Positions 43,438 to 52,958 of a stretch of DNA of 64,000 bases are shown here, piece by piece. The notes beneath the pieces were generated by a model. That model did no database searches. It had not been told where the DNA came from and saw only the letters and a program-made list of their open reading frames with translations. This DNA is from JAAYCI01 sp964369525 (GTDB lineage: Bacteria > Bacillota > Clostridia > Oscillospirales > Ruminococcaceae), in contig CAYJEW010000003.1 in the NCBI GenBank assembly GCA_964369525.1, positions 8,714 to 72,713 on the forward strand. The letters run 5' to 3'. The stretch's first letter is position 1. Every line of letters starts with the position of its first letter. Both the position numbers and the translations under genes were made by a program.

Positions 43438-46071
43438 TTATTCTTCCGTTTCATCTGCGCTGTCTTCTGCGTCGGCTTCGTCTTCCGGCTCTTCGTCGGG
43501 TGCGTTATCTTCAGCCTGCAGTGCCGCAAGCTCTTCTGCCGAAAGCTCCTCTTCGCCCTCTTCCTGTTCGGGCTTTACGGTTTCTTCGTCGTCGCTACGC
43601 TCGGTGCGGGCCATCATTACAACATTATCTCCCTCGCCAAGCCGCATTACCCTAACGCCCTTGCCGTAGCGGCTTTGCAGGTTTATATCCTCGGCATGCA
43701 TACGAATAATAATGCCTTCCAGCGAGATTAATATAATATCGTCCTGCTCGTCTACCACCTTAACGGCCGCCACGCCGCCGCCGCGGTAGTTTAGCACGCC
43801 TTTGCCGCCGCGCCGCTGTATGCGATACTCTTCAATTTGGGTGCGTCGGCCTTTGCCCTCTTCGCTAACGGTCATCAGCGAGGCGCCCTCGCGCACAACC
43901 GACACGCCCACAACCCTGTCGTTTTCTGCAAGGCGTATAGCACGCACCCCGCGTGAAGCACGCCCCAGCGGGCGAGCGTCGGTTTCTTCTATGCGCACAG
44001 CCCTTCCACTGCGGGTGGCTATCATCAGCTGGCCCTCGCCGCTGGTAATGCGACACCACGCCAGTGCGTCGCCCTCTTCAAGGCGTATGCCGATAATGCC
44101 GCTTTTACGAATGTTACGGAAGGCCGAAAGCCCGGTGCGCTTAAGCAGGCCGTTTTTGGTTACCATGGTTAAAAATCCGCTTTGGGCGCCCTCGCCGCTT
44201 TCGGCAAGCGCTTCTTTGGGAACCCGCAACATGTTTGTTACCTTTTCGCCTGTTTGCAGCTGCAATAGGTTTACAATATTTACGCCTTTGCTGGTGCGGC
44301 TGCCCTCGTACACCTGATATCCACGCAGGCGATATATGCGCCCTTGGTCTGTAGCAAACAGCACATGGTCGTGCGAAGAGCCAACAAACAGCTCTTCCAC
44401 AAAGTCTTCGTCTTTATGGCTAAGGCCGGTAACGCCACGCCCGCCACGACGCTGGGTTTGATATTCGTCGGCCGCAATGCGTTTAATGTATCCGGCGTGG
44501 GTTAGTGTGAACACGCACTGCTCTTCGGGAATAAGGTCTTCTATGTCTACCTCGCCCGACACAGCCGCTATCTCACTGCGGCGCTCATCGCCAAACTTTT
44601 CGCATATGGCCTGCATCTCTTGCTTTACAATGTTCAGCACGTCTTCCTCGCTGGCCAAAACCTTTTCCCATTCGGCTATTTTTTGGCGTAGTTCTGCAAA
44701 TTCGTTGTCTATTTTTTCCAGCTCAAGCCCTGCCAACTGGCCCAGCCTAAATGCTACAATGGCGGCGGCCTGTATATCGTCGAACCCAAATTTTTCCATA
44801 ATGGCGGCTTTGGCTTCGCTTTGGGTGCCCTTGGTGGCACGAATGGTGGATATCACCTCGTCCACAATATCAATGGCACGGCGCAGACCCTCCAAAATGT
44901 GGGCACGCTCGCGCGCTTTGCGCAGTTCAAACTCGGTACGCCTGCGCACCACCGACGCCTGAAAGCTAATGTAGCGTTGCAGCATGCTTTTAAGGTTCAT
45001 CACTCGGGGGATGCTGTTGCCGTCTTCGTCTTGGTCGAGCGCAAGCATGATAATGCCAATAGAGTCTTGCAGCTGGGTCATATGGTACAGCTGGTTTAGC
45101 ACAATTTGTGGGTTTGCGTCACGGCGCACCTCTACCACAATGCGCATGCCTTTTCGGCTGGACTCGTCGTTGATGTCGGTAACGCCCTCAATGCGTTTTT
45201 CTTTCACCAGGCGGTCTATATCTTGCAAAAGCTTGGATTTATTCACCATGTAGGGAATTTCGGTTACCACAATATGGAAGCGGCCGTTTTTCAGCTCTTC
45301 TATCTCGGCACGCCCGCGCAGTACCACCTTGCCGCGGCCTGTGGCATAGGCGGCGCGAATACCGCTGCGGCCCATAATAATGCCGCCGGTGGGGAAGTCT
45401 GGCCCTTTTACATGCTCCATAAGCTCGGGCAGTTCTATTTCGGGGTTGTCTATAATAGCTGTGGCCGCATTTACAACCTCCACCAGGTTGTGGGGGGGGA
45501 TGTTTGTAGCCATACCAACAGCTATGCCTGTGCTACCGTTGCAAAGCAGGTTAGGAAAGCGGCTGGGTAGCACGCTGGGCTCCTGCTTATTTTCGTCGAA
45601 ATTAGGCACAAAATTTATGGTTTCTTTTTCAATATCGGTCATCATCTGCACGGCCATGCGGCTCATGCGTGCCTCGGTGTAACGGTAGGCAGCAGGGGGG
45701 TCGCCGTCTACACTACCAAAGTTACCTTGCCCCTCTACCAGTGGGTAGCGCAGGCTAAAGTCTTGCGCAAGGCGCACCATAGCGTCGTAAACCGACGCAT
45801 CGCCGTGGGGGTGGTAGCTACCCAGCACAGAACCAACCGTGTCGGCACTTTTTCTGAAAGGGTGCGAGGGGTCGTTTCCGCGCTCGTACATGGTGTACAG
45901 TATGCGGCGGTGTACCGGCTTTAGCCCGTCGCGCACGTCCGGCAGCGCACGGGCCACAATTACGCTCATTGAATACTCAAGAAAGCTCTCTTTCATCTCT
46001 TTCTCAATATCGCGCACAATATGGGTTGCATCTGGGTAAAGCTCGTTAAATATTGTTCTATCTTTTTCCAT
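43438..46071 (-). CDS. gyrA: DNA gyrase subunit A
   Basis: GyrA cuts and rejoins DNA so that gyrase can add negative supercoils. The 877-residue protein has the breakage-reunion domain with catalytic tyrosine in YRYTEARMS near residue 128. The C-terminal beta-pinwheel carries the GyrA-box QRRGGRGV near residue 535, which separates it from ParC. The quinolone region reads HPHGDASVYDAM, with alanine where E. coli has Ser83. The last 60 residues are very acidic, a common regulatory tail. The ribosome binding site is weak. It follows gyrB by 113 bases. Confidence 0.97.
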   Translation of the reverse strand: MEKDRTIFNELYPDATHIVRDIEKEMKESFLEYSMSVIVARALPDVRDGLKPVHRRILYTMYERGNDPSHPFRKSADTVGSVLGSYHPHGDASVYDAMVRLAQDFSLRYPLVEGQGNFGSVDGDPPAAYRYTEARMSRMAVQMMTDIEKETINFVPNFDENKQEPSVLPSRFPNLLCNGSTGIAVGMATNIPPHNLVEVVNAATAIIDNPEIELPELMEHVKGPDFPTGGIIMGRSGIRAAYATGRGKVVLRGRAEIEELKNGRFHIVVTEIPYMVNKSKLLQDIDRLVKEKRIEGVTDINDESSRKGMRIVVEVRRDANPQIVLNQLYHMTQLQDSIGIIMLALDQDEDGNSIPRVMNLKSMLQRYISFQASVVRRRTEFELRKARERAHILEGLRRAIDIVDEVISTIRATKGTQSEAKAAIMEKFGFDDIQAAAIVAFRLGQLAGLELEKIDNEFAELRQKIAEWEKVLASEEDVLNIVKQEMQAICEKFGDERRSEIAAVSGEVDIEDLIPEEQCVFTLTHAGYIKRIAADEYQTQRRGGRGVTGLSHKDEDFVEELFVGSSHDHVLFATDQGRIYRLRGYQVYEGSRTSKGVNIVNLLQLQTGEKVTNMLRVPKEALAESGEGAQSGFLTMVTKNGLLKRTGLSAFRNIRKSGIIGIRLEEGDALAWCRITSGEGQLMIATRSGRAVRIEETDARPLGRASRGVRAIRLAENDRVVGVSVVREGASLMTVSEEGKGRRTQIEEYRIQRRGGKGVLNYRGGGVAAVKVVDEQDDIILISLEGIIIRMHAEDINLQSRYGKGVRVMRLGEGDNVVMMARTERSDDEETVKPEQEEGEEELSAEELAALQAEDNAPDEEPEDEADAEDSADETEE

Positions 46072-46184
46072 CGGTTATTTTCCACCCGGTTTTGGTTTTG
46101 TGTTTATTTTCTGCGTATTTTTTAGCTATTTTTTAGTGCATTTTCTGCGGCCTGCGCAGGGCATATGCCTTGCAAAATAATTAG

Positions 46185-48113
46185 CTATACATCGAGATTT
46201 TTAACATATTTTGCGTTTGTTTCGATAAACTCTCGCCTTGGCTCTACCTTGTCGCCCATAAGTATGGCAAATGTTTCATCGGCCTTTTCTGCATCGTCTA
46301 CCGATATCTGCACAATCATGCGGTTTTCGGGGTTCATGGTGGTTTCCCAAAGCTGTTCAGCGTTCATCTCGCCAAGGCCTTTATAGCGGCTAACCCTTGG
46401 CTCGCCCATCTCTTGCGACAGGCGCGACATCTCGTCGTCGGTGTAGGCATAGCGCACGTCTTTGCCTTTTTGCAGTTTAAACAGTGGCGGCTGTGCCACA
46501 TAAACATACCCGCCGTCGATAAGCGGCCGCATGAAACGGAAAAAGAAGGTTAGCAGTAGTGTGCATATATGGCTGCCGTCTACATCGGCGTCGGCCATGA
46601 TAAATACCTTGTGGTAGCGCAGCTTTTCAAGGTCCATCTCGTCGCCTATGCCGCAGCCAAGCGCCGTTACAACAGGCATTAGCTTTTCGTTGGAGTAAAC
46701 CTTGTCCAGCCGCGCTTTTTCTACGTTTAGCATCTTGCCCCAAAGCGGCAAAATTGCCTGCACGGTGCTGTCGCGCCCTTGCTTTGCCGTACCCGCCGCC
46801 GAGTCGCCCTCCACTATATAAAGCTCGGTTTTGGCGGGGTCACGCTCGCGGCAGTCGGTAAGTTTGCCGGGCATGCGGTTGTTTTCCATAACGGTTTTGC
46901 GGCGCACAAGCTCTCTGGCTTTTTTGGCCGCCTCGCGCGCACGCGCGGCGCTAAGCGCTTTTTCGTATATGGCCTTTGTGTCGGCTGGGTTTTCTTCAAA
47001 AAATTCTTTTATTTTTTCGTATACAAGGCTCTCTACCAGCCCGCGCATCTCGGTATTGCCAAGTTTTGCTTTGGTTTGGCCTTCAAACTGCGCATCGGTA
47101 AGCTTTACGCTGATAATAGCCGTCATGCCCTCGCGCACGTCGTTGCCTTGCAGGTTTTCGTCCTTTTCTTTTATATAACCTTTTGAGCGCCCAAAATCAT
47201 TAAACGCACGGGTCATTGCGGTTTTAAAGCCCTGCTCGTGGGTGCCGCCGTCGGGGGTGTGGATGTTGTTTGCAAAGCTAAGCAGTAGCTCGTTGTAGCT
47301 GTCGTTATACTGCAGGGCTACCTCGGCGCAGTTGTGGCCGTCTTCTGCGGTGAAATATATAATCTTTTCGTGCAGTACCGACATGCTGCGGCGCTTGTGG
47401 ATATGCTGCACAAACTCTTTTATGCCGCCCTCGTAGCACATGGTTTTTGTTTTTTCTTGGCCGCTGCGCTCGTCGGTTAGCGTAATGCGCACGCCTGCGT
47501 TTAAAAACGCCTGCTCGCGAAGGCGCAAAAGCAGCGTGTCATAGTCATATTCAGTCTCTTCAAAAATTTGGCTGTCGGCCTTCCAGCAAACGGTAGTACC
47601 TCTTTTGTCGGTTGTGCCAATTGTGGCAAGCGGGGCGTCTTCTGTGCCACGCATAAAGCGCTGGTGATACACCTGCCCGTCGCACATAACCTCTACGGTA
47701 AGCCACTCGCTAAGTGCATTAACAACGCTGGCGCCCACGCCGTGCAGGCCGCCGGCTACCTTGTAGCCGGAGTTCTCGCCGCCAAACTTGCCGCCCGCAT
47801 GAAGCACGGTGAAAACAACCCTAACGGCAGGTATGCCCCTTTTTGGCTGAATTCCCACCGGTATGCCGCGGCCGTTGTCGGTTACCTGCATAACGTTGTC
47901 TTGCTTAATGGTAACCTCTATATGGTCGCAAAAGCCGGCAAGTGCTTCGTCTATGGCGTTGTCTACAATTTCGTATACGCAGTGGTGTAGGCCTCTTGGG
48001 CCTGTGCTGCCAATGTACATGCCCGGGCGTTTACGCACCGCCTCAAGGCCCTCCAGCACCTGAATTTGACTGCTGTCGTACCCTTGGGTTGTGCTGTTGT
48101 TCGTTTCTGCCAT
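46185..48113 (-). CDS. gyrB: DNA gyrase subunit B
   Basis: GyrB provides ATP hydrolysis for gyrase. The 642-residue protein has the GHKL ATPase domain (KRPGMYIGSTGPRGLHH, IVDNAIDEALAG, DNGRGIPVGI and GLHGVGASVVNALS), the transducer domain, and the TOPRIM domain with EGDSAAGTAKQGRD and the metal aspartates of MADADVDGSHI near residue 505. Length is standard for Firmicutes. AAGGA precedes the ATG. It lies between remB and gyrA in the order usual for origins in this phylum. Confidence 0.97.
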   Translation of the reverse strand: MAETNNSTTQGYDSSQIQVLEGLEAVRKRPGMYIGSTGPRGLHHCVYEIVDNAIDEALAGFCDHIEVTIKQDNVMQVTDNGRGIPVGIQPKRGIPAVRVVFTVLHAGGKFGGENSGYKVAGGLHGVGASVVNALSEWLTVEVMCDGQVYHQRFMRGTEDAPLATIGTTDKRGTTVCWKADSQIFEETEYDYDTLLLRLREQAFLNAGVRITLTDERSGQEKTKTMCYEGGIKEFVQHIHKRRSMSVLHEKIIYFTAEDGHNCAEVALQYNDSYNELLLSFANNIHTPDGGTHEQGFKTAMTRAFNDFGRSKGYIKEKDENLQGNDVREGMTAIISVKLTDAQFEGQTKAKLGNTEMRGLVESLVYEKIKEFFEENPADTKAIYEKALSAARAREAAKKARELVRRKTVMENNRMPGKLTDCRERDPAKTELYIVEGDSAAGTAKQGRDSTVQAILPLWGKMLNVEKARLDKVYSNEKLMPVVTALGCGIGDEMDLEKLRYHKVFIMADADVDGSHICTLLLTFFFRFMRPLIDGGYVYVAQPPLFKLQKGKDVRYAYTDDEMSRLSQEMGEPRVSRYKGLGEMNAEQLWETTMNPENRMIVQISVDDAEKADETFAILMGDKVEPRREFIETNAKYVKNLDV

Positions 48114-48247
48114 GGTTTGTCCTTCCCTGTGTGTTTAGATAGCGTTTCAGCTTTTTTAAAGCCGCTTAAAGTTTTTTTATCCTACAACAATACTATCTGG
48201 TTTTATTTTTTTGTTTTTTTATATTTTTTTGGTATTTTTTATATATT

Positions 48248-48544
48248 TTAATCTGCAACGCCAAACGGGCTTTGTTGCTGGGTTTCCAGCCGTTTTTTAA
48301 GCGTTTTTGTGCCTATCTGATTTATGTATAAAACCTGCTTTGCAGTGCTTTTTTTGCTTCGGCGCGCTGCGGCCACAATAAAACTTTTTGGCAACTCGTC
48401 CGACACGTTAACCACCTGCTTTGCCTTTTCAGCCGCCGCAAGGTACTGCCGCGTGCGCACCGACACGCTGGTGGTATCTAAATCAAAAAGGCCTATAACC
48501 TCATCTGTTTTTACCAGCATATCCTGCCCTAAATGCAGATACAT
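48248..48544 (-). CDS. remB: DUF370 protein, RemB/YaaB-like
   Basis: The 98-residue protein starts MYLHLGQDMLVKTDEVIGLFDLDTTSVS, the hallmark of the DUF370 branch found between recF and gyrB in Bacillus (YaaB, RemB). RemB affects biofilm matrix gene expression in B. subtilis. The central SVRTRQYLAAAEKAKQV and SFIVAAARRSKK segments are also typical. The ATG is one base from the recF stop, with GGAGG inside the end of recF, so the two are coupled. Confidence 0.88.
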   Translation of the reverse strand: MYLHLGQDMLVKTDEVIGLFDLDTTSVSVRTRQYLAAAEKAKQVVNVSDELPKSFIVAAARRSKKSTAKQVLYINQIGTKTLKKRLETQQQSPFGVAD

Positions 48545-48545
48545 T

Positions 48546-49643
48546 TTATTCCTCCGCCAAATTTGCCAACACGCGCCCGTTTTTCACATACACTACCTGC
48601 CCTGCCGCACGCCTAAACGCTGCGGCATCGCAGCAGGTAACAAAGCTTTGTTTGCCTTCCATCTCACGCAGTAAAAAGGCTTGGCGGCCTTCGTCCAGCT
48701 CGCTTAGCACGTCGTCTAAAAGTAACACGGGGTGCTCGCCTGTTATATTTTTTGCCACGGCGGCCTCGGCCAGCTTTAGGCTTAGCACTGCGCTGCGCTG
48801 TTGGCCTTGGCTGCCATAGGTACGTGCGCTTTTGCCACCCAGCACCACCTCAAAATCTTCCCTGTGAGGGCCGGCGGTGGAAAACCTTGCCCTTATATCG
48901 GCCCGCCTGCTTTTTGCAAGCAGTTCTGCAAGCCCTCCGGGCGGTGCACTTGCTAAAAACGAAACCGCCAAGCTTTCGGCGCCGCTTGAAAGCTCTTTGT
49001 AAAACTCTTCGGCCATAGGCCCTGCGGCGGCAAGATACTCCGCCCTGCGGCGGCTTACCTCTTCGCCGGACTTTATAAGCTCTTGGTCGAATGCGTCCAG
49101 TATTTCGTCTGCGCCGTTTGTTTCAAAGTAGCGTTTAAGCAATGCATTTTTTTGGGTAAGTGCTTTATGAAAACGGCGCAGAATGGTGATATACCCCGGA
49201 TATAGCTGACACAGCGCTGCGTCTACAAACTTTCGGCGGCCATCCGGCCCTGATTTTATAAGGCTTAGGTGGTTTGGCTCAAATACCACCGCGGTAAACG
49301 TACCTGCTATGGCGGCGGCCCTGCCGTAGTCTACGCCGTTTATCTTGGCAAACCTGCCTTTTTGCGCAGAACCCTCACCCTTAATAATAATTTCTATACG
49401 GCTTGTTTTTTTTTGGGTTTCGCTCTCGCCCAAAACCTTGCCCTGCTCTTTACTGTGTAGCACAAGTTCTTGGTCTTTTGCGGCACGAAAACTTTTACCT
49501 CCGGTAAGTAGATATATACACTCCAGCAGGTTTGTTTTGCCCTGGCCGTTTTCGCCTGCAATAACGGTTAGTCCACCGCAGGGGGTTAGCTGTGCTTTTT
49601 CGATGTTACGGCAATTTTCTACCCAAAGTGCCTGCAACTTCAC
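48546..49643 (-). CDS. recF: DNA replication and repair protein RecF
   Basis: RecF binds ATP and gapped DNA and helps load RecA at stalled forks. The 365-residue SMC-like protein has the Walker A motif GENGQGKTNLLECIYLL near residue 30, the ABC signature-like GSQGQQRSAVLSLKLAEA near residue 285 and Walker B LLLDDVLSELD near residue 315. The start is GTG 49643, after AAGGGGG. It follows yaaA by 153 bases, a spacer that contains two copies of the CTAAAAAATA motif. Confidence 0.96.
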   Translation of the reverse strand: MKLQALWVENCRNIEKAQLTPCGGLTVIAGENGQGKTNLLECIYLLTGGKSFRAAKDQELVLHSKEQGKVLGESETQKKTSRIEIIIKGEGSAQKGRFAKINGVDYGRAAAIAGTFTAVVFEPNHLSLIKSGPDGRRKFVDAALCQLYPGYITILRRFHKALTQKNALLKRYFETNGADEILDAFDQELIKSGEEVSRRRAEYLAAAGPMAEEFYKELSSGAESLAVSFLASAPPGGLAELLAKSRRADIRARFSTAGPHREDFEVVLGGKSARTYGSQGQQRSAVLSLKLAEAAVAKNITGEHPVLLLDDVLSELDEGRQAFLLREMEGKQSFVTCCDAAAFRRAAGQVVYVKNGRVLANLAEE

Positions 49644-49796
49644 CGCTTTGCCCCCTTGAAAAATATATATCTAAAAAATAGTGAAAAAATACCTAAAAAA
49701 TAAATATAATTTGTTTTGCCAGCGGCTTTTAACCGAACAAAGGCAAAACATGGGCAAAAATTTACCCATTAAAACCTATGCAAGAACTTTTATACC

Positions 49797-50018
49797 CTAA
49801 CCCCCACTAACAACAAATACCTCTTCGGGGTTTTCATCCATGAAAACGGTATCTCCTACAACAAGTTTTTTGCCTCGCTGGGTACACACCTCGCCGTTCA
49901 CCAGCACTTCGCCTTGTATAACACGAATTTTTGCCTCGCCGCCTGTGTGGCACAGCCCGCTAAACTTTAAAAAAGCATCCAGCTTAATAAACGGTGTTGT
50001 TATTGCTATCTCAGTCAT
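49797..50018 (-). CDS. yaaA: S4-domain RNA-binding protein YaaA
   Basis: The 73-residue protein is one S4 domain: IKLDAFLKFSGLCHTGGEAKIRVIQGEVLVNGEVCTQRGKKLVVGD, the standard YaaA sequence found between dnaN and recF in Firmicutes. It probably binds structured RNA, with a possible role in ribosome assembly. Its ATG lies inside the end of dnaN (eight-base overlap), so translation is coupled. Confidence 0.95.
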   Translation of the reverse strand: MTEIAITTPFIKLDAFLKFSGLCHTGGEAKIRVIQGEVLVNGEVCTQRGKKLVVGDTVFMDENPEEVFVVSGG

Positions 50019-51114
50019 TCTTAAACCTCACGGGGAGTACAAGGAATAAAAAGTCGTCTCCCTCAGCAGGCAAAATTTTTACAGGTGAGAGCGGGCCCAT
50101 CATCTCCAGTACTACCCTATCGCAACCACTGTTGCGCAGTGCGTCTAAAAGATAGCGGTAGTTAAAGCCTATCTCTACTTTTTCACCTTCAAATGCTGCG
50201 TCTAGCCTATCACTAACACGGCCAAGCGGTGTTTGACAACGAATATCTATACCTTCACTGCTAAATGTTACCCTAAGCGGATTTTTTAAACGCTCGGTTA
50301 TAATAACGCTGCATCGTTCTATTGCTTTTTCAAAGGTATTTGTATCTACCACCACGCGGGTTTTTTGTTCTTCTGGCACAACGGTTTTATAATTTAAAAA
50401 CTCGCCTTCAATAAGACGGCTCATAACGGTATATTTACCACAAGAGAACACAACATACCTATGATTTGCATCCACACGGATATTCTCTCCGCTGTCTCCC
50501 ATAAGGCGAGCAACCTCTGCCGATGTTTTAGCTGGCACAACAATAGAAATTTCCCGCTCGGTTATAACAGGATGGCGGGTAATAGCAAGCCTAAAACCAT
50601 CCAAAGCCACCATAGTTACCTCGCCCGGCTCTACAGAAAAAAGCTCGCCTGTATGGGCGGGTTTTTTATCATCGGTAGAAACCGCATATAAAGTCATGCC
50701 TATCATAGATGCAAGCTCGCCTGCGTCTATCTCAAAAGCAAGGTCGGCACCCGGGGCAGGCAGCTGCGGAAAATCGGCAGCGCTCATACCTACCATTTCG
50801 TATTTTGTAATGCCACCTTCTATATAGGTTTTCATCTCTTCGTTGGTCAATATTTCTACCTGCTCTGAAGAAAGACTGCGCAACATATCTCCAAGAAGTT
50901 TTGCAGGTAAAACAATTTCACCAGGCTCTGTAACATTTGCTTCAACAGATGTAGTAATAGCCATCTCTAAATCATAGCCTGTAAGCTCTATGGCAAAACC
51001 TTCTGCTTTTATTAAAATACCTTGAAGTACAGGAACAGAAGATGATGGAGACACAGCGCGCAGTACACCTTGAACTGCATCTGATAATAATTTTGTTTCG
51101 CAGCTAAACTTCAT
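50011..51114 (-). CDS. dnaN: DNA polymerase III beta sliding clamp
   Basis: The clamp encircles DNA and tethers the polymerase. The 367-residue protein has the three-fold repeated clamp domains, starting MKFSCETKLLSDAVQGVLRAV, with the hydrophobic protein-binding pocket near the C-terminus (PVKILPAEGDDFLFLVLPVR). Length is typical. It is separated from dnaA by a 244-base AT-rich spacer, the probable unwinding region of the origin. The reverse strand just upstream has only a weak ribosome binding site (GGGG...). Confidence 0.97.
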   Translation of the reverse strand: MKFSCETKLLSDAVQGVLRAVSPSSSVPVLQGILIKAEGFAIELTGYDLEMAITTSVEANVTEPGEIVLPAKLLGDMLRSLSSEQVEILTNEEMKTYIEGGITKYEMVGMSAADFPQLPAPGADLAFEIDAGELASMIGMTLYAVSTDDKKPAHTGELFSVEPGEVTMVALDGFRLAITRHPVITEREISIVVPAKTSAEVARLMGDSGENIRVDANHRYVVFSCGKYTVMSRLIEGEFLNYKTVVPEEQKTRVVVDTNTFEKAIERCSVIITERLKNPLRVTFSSEGIDIRCQTPLGRVSDRLDAAFEGEKVEIGFNYRYLLDALRNSGCDRVVLEMMGPLSPVKILPAEGDDFLFLVLPVRFKND

Positions 51115-51358
51115 AAAGAAAAATCCCCGCTTTCAGCAAAAAATTAAAAAATCACCTAAATAACTTTTATTTAATAGTAGTAGTAGTAGAGGCTGTTTAA
51201 ATGTTTAAAACAGGCAAAGAGTAGCACGTAAGGCTGCTTAACAACAGATTTATAATTGTTTAAACGGTGTTTTAAATTTCTTTATATAAACAAGGCATAA
51301 AAAGGGTGTTAAAAACCTGTAAAAAATACCTGTTAAATGTTAATTAAATTGTTTAAAA
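51115..51358. other. Probable oriC unwinding region between dnaA and dnaN
   Basis: This AT-rich spacer holds five tandem TAG triplets (about 51176-51190) on the plus strand. In the dnaA-to-dnaN direction these read 3'-GAT, as in the DnaA-trio element that loads DnaA on single strands in Bacillus. On the dnaA side are repeated TGTTTAAA motifs at 51194, 51202, 51257 and 51350, plus variants at 51268, 51307 and 51331. On the dnaN side is a very AT-rich stretch. No TTATCCACA-type box was found here. Position and trio support an origin; the role of the TGTTTAAA motif is inference. Confidence 0.7.
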
Positions 51359-52651
51359 TTAATTGCGTACGTTTTTAATAATATCTTCTATTGTTTCTTT
51401 CATATGCATATCTGTTTGTATAAGAGAAGAAACCTTGCCGGTAGAATAAACAACTGTGGAGTGATCTCTTCCGCCAAATTCTTTGCCGGTATCTTCCATG
51501 CTAAGGCCGGTTATTTCACGCACGCAGTACATAGCAACCATGCGGGCTGTGCTTATATTAGCTTGGCGTTTGCGGCCCATTATATCTTCTGGCATCACAT
51601 TATATGTGCGAGCAACTTCTTCTATTATTTTTTCAATAGTAACGGGAAGAGGGCGAGCCTCGGTCATAATATCTTTTATACAATCTTGAGCAACGTGTAT
51701 AGAAGGAGGTGTACCCTCTAAAAGAAAGCGTGCCTTCATGTTTTTAACGGTGCCTTCCAGCTGCCTAATATTATCTTTTATGCGGGTGGCAATATATTCT
51801 TCTACCTCTTCCGGTACAGCAAGCTCCAGCAAAGATGCTTTACGGCGAATAATAGCAACCCTTGTTTCAAAATCGGGAGATTGAATATCAGCAGTAAGGC
51901 CCCACTCAAAACGAGTGCGCAGCCTATCATCTAAGCTGCGTATCTCGCGCGGAGGACGATCACTGGCCAGTACAATTTGTTTGCCTTCATTATGAAGTGC
52001 ATTAAATGTGTGGAAAAACTCTTCCTGTGTACTTTCTTTACCGCCAATAAATTGCACGTCGTCCACCAAAAGAACATCTACCGTGCGATATTTGTTGTGA
52101 ACTTCATTCATTTTTTTATCACGAATAGCATCTATAATTTCGTTTGTAAATCTATCGCCGTCAATGTAAGATATTTTAAGGTCTGGTCTTGTGGCGGCAA
52201 TTTCGCACTGAATTGCAAATAGAAGGTGGGTTTTGCCAAGACCGGATGCACCATAAATAAAAAGAGGATTCCACGACTGCGACGGTGTGGCGGCAACACT
52301 TAGCGCCGCCGCATGGGCAAATTTATTATTTTGGCCTACAATAAAATTATCGAATGTGTAGTCGTAGTTACCGCCTGCCAGCACAGGGTCTTTTTTGGGA
52401 GCTTCTTCTTCCATAACCAGGAAAGCAACCGCAACTTCAAAACCAAACAATTGCTGAAAAGCTTGGGTAAACATTTCGTGATAGCGTTCTTCCAGTATTC
52501 CTTTTATAAAAGAAGAGCGCACACCTATTAAAGCAGTGTTTTCTTCAAAAGAAATAGGAGTAAGGTCTTTAAAAAAAATGTCGTAAGTAGCCTCTGCCAC
52601 ACGCTCTTGGCAGTAGGCTCTGGCCGCTGTAAAAATGTCTACAAAAGAGTC
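51359..52651 (-). CDS. dnaA: Chromosomal replication initiator DnaA
   Basis: DnaA binds the origin, melts it and recruits helicase. The 430-residue protein has domain I (DIFTAARAYCQERVAEATYDIFF), a short linker, the AAA+ domain with Walker A GASGLGKTHLLFA near residue 140 and Walker B VLLVDDVQFI, and the domain IV DNA-binding signature GGRDHSTVVYS near residue 403. A GTG at 52663 is in frame. I prefer TTG 52651, six bases after GGGGTG, because it gives the usual start (M)DSF. It is slightly shorter than average because of a short domain II. Confidence 0.96.
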   Translation of the reverse strand, partial: DSFVDIFTAARAYCQERVAEATYDIFFKDLTPISFEENTALIGVRSSFIKGILEERYHEMFTQAFQQLFGFEVAVAFLVMEEEAPKKDPVLAGGNYDYTFDNFIVGQNNKFAHAAALSVAATPSQSWNPLFIYGASGLGKTHLLFAIQCEIAATRPDLKISYIDGDRFTNEIIDAIRDKKMNEVHNKYRTVDVLLVDDVQFIGGKESTQEEFFHTFNALHNEGKQIVLASDRPPREIRSLDDRLRTRFEWGLTADIQSPDFETRVAIIRRKASLLELAVPEEVEEYIATRIKDNIRQLEGTVKNMKARFLLEGTPPSIHVAQDCIKDIMTEARPLPVTIEKIIEEVARTYNVMPEDIMGRKRQANISTARMVAMYCVREITGLSMEDTGKEFGGRDHSTVVYSTGKVSSLIQTDMHMKETIEDIIKNVRN

Positions 52652-52747
52652 CAAAATAAACACCCCAAAAAATATAAAAAAATAATAATTAAATAGTAAA
52701 AAAATAAAATTTTAAAAACAAAACAGTTGCAAATAAAGAAAAATAAG

Positions 52748-52767
52748 GCAGGGGCCAGAACCCCTGC
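52748..52767 (-). terminator. Hairpin in the dnaA leader
   Basis: GCAGGGG and CCCCTGC form a stem with a six-base loop, followed on the minus strand by a T-rich stretch. It lies between the dnaA promoter and start and could attenuate dnaA transcription. The divergent spacer 52652-53057 otherwise holds only the two promoters and no TTATCCACA-type DnaA box. Confidence 0.5.
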
Positions 52768-52792
52768 GTTTTTCCTGCAAAAGTATGTATAA

Positions 52793-52821
52793 AGTATAGC
52801 ACAAAACACGCATCTAAGCAA
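52793..52821 (-). promoter_or_regulatory. Candidate dnaA promoter
   Basis: On the minus strand TTGCTT, a 17-base spacer and TATACT. Confidence 0.6.
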
Positions 52822-52958
52822 CCAAAACAAGGCTATATTAATAAAGGTATAGTAAAAAGGGTTCGGGGCGGCAAAAAGGCTTTTAAAGGCAAAAAACAGC
52901 GGGTGGCGCCAAGTGCACAAAAAAGGTGTAAAAATTAATTTGCAGCGATAAAAACAGG

